A stretch of DNA of 64,000 nt from Cliona cf. orientalis (taxonomy: Eukaryota; Porifera; Demospongiae; Clionaida; Clionaidae), in contig OZ005696.1 of NCBI GenBank assembly GCA_963930775.1, positions 1,116,001 to 1,180,000 on the forward strand. Reading direction: 5' to 3'. Below are positions 50,944 to 64,000 of this stretch, piece after piece. The notes under the pieces were generated by a model that did not search any database, was not told the origin of the DNA, and saw only the letters and a list, made by a program, of their open reading frames with translations. Position 1 is the stretch's first letter, and every line of letters starts with the position of its first letter. A program made the translations under genes and the position numbers.

Positions 50944-53162
50944 TCAAACTCTGAGAATCTCGACGTTGTCTCTGTAGCAGATGGCGATCCAGTCCGGTTG
51001 GAAGGAGGACCACTGTACCTGGTTGATCTCCCCCTCGGCAGCGTAGGCCAGGATAGGGACCTCGATCGGCTGAGGCATCGGCTGAATGTCCCAGATCAAA
51101 GCCTGGTGATCGTCAGCTGCGTGGGAGTAGTGTGTGTGTGTGTGTGAGGGTTTGAATGAGTGACTATGAATGTGCGTGCCTTGTGGGGGGTGAATATCGT
51201 TGTGTGTGTGTGTGTGTACATGTATTTGTGTCTAAAATCGGCATGATATTGCACCATACATGTAGATCATATAGACTATGTAGTCTTACATTACGTAGTC
51301 TATATGATCTATGATTGTACACGTATGATGGTTGAAATTGGATAATAACATGGTACGATATTCAAAGCCTTTTTTGGTGATGAATACACATACGCACGGG
51401 AGAGTTATTATTTAACACATACACACAATGATGACTAACCAGCAGTGCATATGTGGCAGGATGAGTGAGGTGCCCATGTGATACCGTTGACCGACGCTCG
51501 ATGGTTGCACAGTCTGGCCACTGGTATACTGGGCACTCTGACGTCAAGAATTATCACCTGTGACAAAATTTAATACAAAACACACACGGAAGTTTGTCTT
51601 CTACTATCAATCCCAAACCTAAGGGGCAACCATCCCACTGCCTGCTCAGGCAAACCTAATCCCAGCAAAAGGCAGAGCCACTTTGTACCAGGATCCGGAG
51701 TAGATAAGATAATCCTGTTTGTACTTGTACCCTAGACAACTGGGGGTGGTAGGTATCACATGACTAATAGATAGTTGTGGTTTACCTCAGAGCTCTCGAG
51801 TGCTAGAGTGGCAAGGTAGTTAGGGTCTTGCTTGTTCCAGCTCAGTCTGAGTAGTGGCAGCTGCTTGGGGTCTTCGTACAATATCGTCGAATGCTCAAGA
51901 TTCCTGCAAGAATACAGATCGATACATAGTGATATTTTGAGTTGAGCTAATGAGATTTCACATGGATAATCATAGGAATATACAACGATGGATAGATATA
52001 CTCCATACTACACTAGTCTTATGAAAGTTCCATGAATCAATTATGGCTCGAGAATTTCATTTTGCCCCTCACCTTAGATCAAACATTCTGACAGATCCAT
52101 CGGATCCCACTGAGGCGAAGAGGTCTCTCCCTCCCCCGGCCCTTGTGAAGGCGATGTCATGAACCTCCTTGTCATGAGCTATCAGCTGCGTCTTCACACT
52201 ACCACTCACCTTGCCAATCACCTGACCAGTCTGGGTGGGGGGTGTGTGTACATGTAAGTGAGAGAAAGTATCTATGGTAGATGAGAGAGAGATGGAGGGA
52301 GGGAGGGCCAAAGAGAGGTGGGAGAGAGAGGGGGGAGAAAGAAGACAGAGAGAGGGAGAGAGAGAGAGGGGGGGGGGGAAGGAGAAAGTGGTAGTCACCT
52401 CTAGTCCCCATATTGTGCAGGTGGTGTCGATGCTGGAGGCTCCAAGGAGGTTGGGGTCTGTCTCGTTCCAGTCGAAGGAGGTGAGAGGAGCACAAAATTC
52501 AGAGTTCTTATTCTGCAAGTGGACAAGAGAGAGAGAGAGAGAGAGAGATAGAGACAGAGAGAGAGAGAGGATAAATGAACCCTTTAGGTTGTAGGTGCCG
52601 TAAGTCGTTCAAAGCTTTATATATTATTGCAGCATAATAATTATTATACTGAGGACAAGGCGATACTTGACACTATATTAATATTTGAACTCACATTGTT
52701 GAGCATGCACTCCTGCCTGACTTGGCTCTCATTGACCCTCCACAGCCGGAGGTAGTCGCCTGACGTAGCCACGAGGTCGGGGAGCTGAGCTGTCTGGTCA
52801 GGGATCCACATGATCTTAGTCGTGGGGTAAGGGTGATCAAATGTCGCTCGAAGGACAAACTCACCTCTGTCTTCATCGAGTTGGATGATTTGAAGCTGCA
52901 AAGGTGAGAAGAGATGATCTTATCCCCCCTACTTGTACGCAGAAATTATCACTTCTAAACTTCCAGAGAGAGACTGGAGAGAGAGACTCACTTTGTTTTT
53001 GTAATCTTCGATGAAGCTGCCAATGGCGAGACGGAATCGTTTGTCGGGACGGACACTCCAGTTCATGCCGTAGACTGTCCATGGCGCTAGGTACTTGTAA
53101 ATCTCCTTTTTCTTTGCTTCGCCAGGTCTCGGGCCTACATCTCCATGTTGAATGGCCGCCAT
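50944..53162 (-). CDS. DCAF7: DDB1- and CUL4-associated factor 7 (WDR68/HAN11), WD-repeat protein
   Basis: Seven exons: 53162..52992, 52895..52695, 52512..52399, 52230..52073, 51903..51786, 51557..51440 and 51116..50944, giving 350 residues, close to the 342 of the vertebrate protein. Diagnostic stretches: [27 protein letters not shown] with [38 protein letters not shown], and the C-terminal [14 protein letters not shown]. The whole length forms the WD40 propeller with no extra domain. It is a scaffold for DYRK1A/HIPK2 kinases and a CUL4-DDB1 substrate receptor in other animals. Highly conserved. Confidence 0.96.
51263..51311. repeat. 20-bp hairpin in DCAF7 intron
   Basis: TAGATCATATAGACTATGTA (51263-51282) pairs with 51292-51311, one mismatch, 9-nt loop. 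It lies in intron 51117..51439. Confidence 0.85.
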
Positions 53163-53654
53163 TTTTTATCTGTATAAATTTTCAGGGTGTGACCACTTTT
53201 CGGTTAAATAGAATAATACTACTTGCTGACTCGGCGATATCGCGAGGAGGATGTGGGACGGTTGGTATGCACACAGCCCGCAGTAGTGTACTTCAATGAT
53301 ACTTCGCTCAAAAATCCATGTCTCTCACAATAGCCAAAGTCTCGAACTAACCTCACTGTCTTCTACATGCGATCGAGGCAAGGTCCTTCAGAATCAGTGC
53401 AAAAGGTCATGTAAGAATTTTTATTTATATCCTGGTACTCCTGAATTGCTATATTGACAACACATGATTGATAATTTGCCTCAGAGGACTGATTCACTGT
53501 ACGGTTATTTTTATAATACTATACTTATCAGTATTTGGGTTCGAAGATAATCCCCTGCATTTATTAACATAATTTATACATTTTGTATGAAAGAAGACCC
53601 CAGAAAGTTTATCAGTTAAGAATAGATACATAGCTGATCATAATTTTTTGACAC
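53163..53654. promoter_or_regulatory. Divergent promoter region between DCAF7 and the NLR-ROCO-kinase gene
   Basis: 492 nt. A short potential exon, ATG at 53368 (MRSRQGPSESVQK) ending in a gtaaga donor near 53414, could be non-coding 5' exon material. None of its splicing options joins in frame to the main exon, so it is not included in the coding region. Confidence 0.4.

Positions 53655-64000
<10,346 letters not shown>

Overview
This is eukaryotic, animal-type nuclear DNA. The genes are dense and mostly split by short GT-AG introns (60-120 nt is common). The set includes clear orthologues of animal genes: DCAF7/WDR68, a cysteine-string DNAJC5, holocarboxylase synthetase, a TBC1D2-type Rab-GAP, an insulysin-family peptidase and a ZIP transporter. 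An EF-hand alternative NADH dehydrogenase, bacterial/fungal-type lycopene cyclases, an NLR-ROCO-kinase fusion and many short foldback repeats suggest a non-bilaterian animal. A demosponge is my best guess, but this is inference from content, not a species identification. All exon coordinates below come from reading splice sites by eye and keeping the frame; none has transcript support.

Layout. 1-780: 5' part of a RING-finger gene (-). 1.1-6.7 kb: two copies of a lycopene-cyclase-like membrane protein (+) around two near-identical retinol-dehydrogenase-like SDRs (-), a possible carotenoid/retinoid locus. 6.9-9.8 kb: type II NADH dehydrogenase with two EF hands (+). 10.0-11.8 kb: two paralogous type I membrane proteins with a CBM6-like ectodomain (-). 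12.4-31.9 kb: one 20-exon PH/coiled-coil/TBC gene (-). Its 10.4-kb sixth-from-last intron holds five intact secreted metallo-beta-lactamase-fold genes and one decayed copy, all on the host strand. 32.2-37.3 kb: membrane-anchored M16 peptidase (-). 37.7-44.0 kb: holocarboxylase synthetase (+), with repeat-filled introns. 44.5-47.3 kb: ZIP transporter (-). 47.8-50.2 kb: DNAJC5 (+). 50.9-53.2 kb: DCAF7 (-). 53.7 kb to the right edge: a very large intracellular gene (+) encoding NACHT - LRR - Roc-COR - Death domain - acidic linker - tyrosine kinase - tyrosine pseudokinase. It runs off the window.

The most unusual items are the single-gene NLR/ROCO/Death/tandem-kinase architecture, the duplicated lycopene cyclase-SDR cassette in an animal-type genome, and the tandem array of secreted MBL genes nested in an intron of a housekeeping Rab-GAP. 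Repeats are mostly short inverted-repeat (MITE-like) elements. One of them appears to supply the splice donor of a pseudokinase exon.
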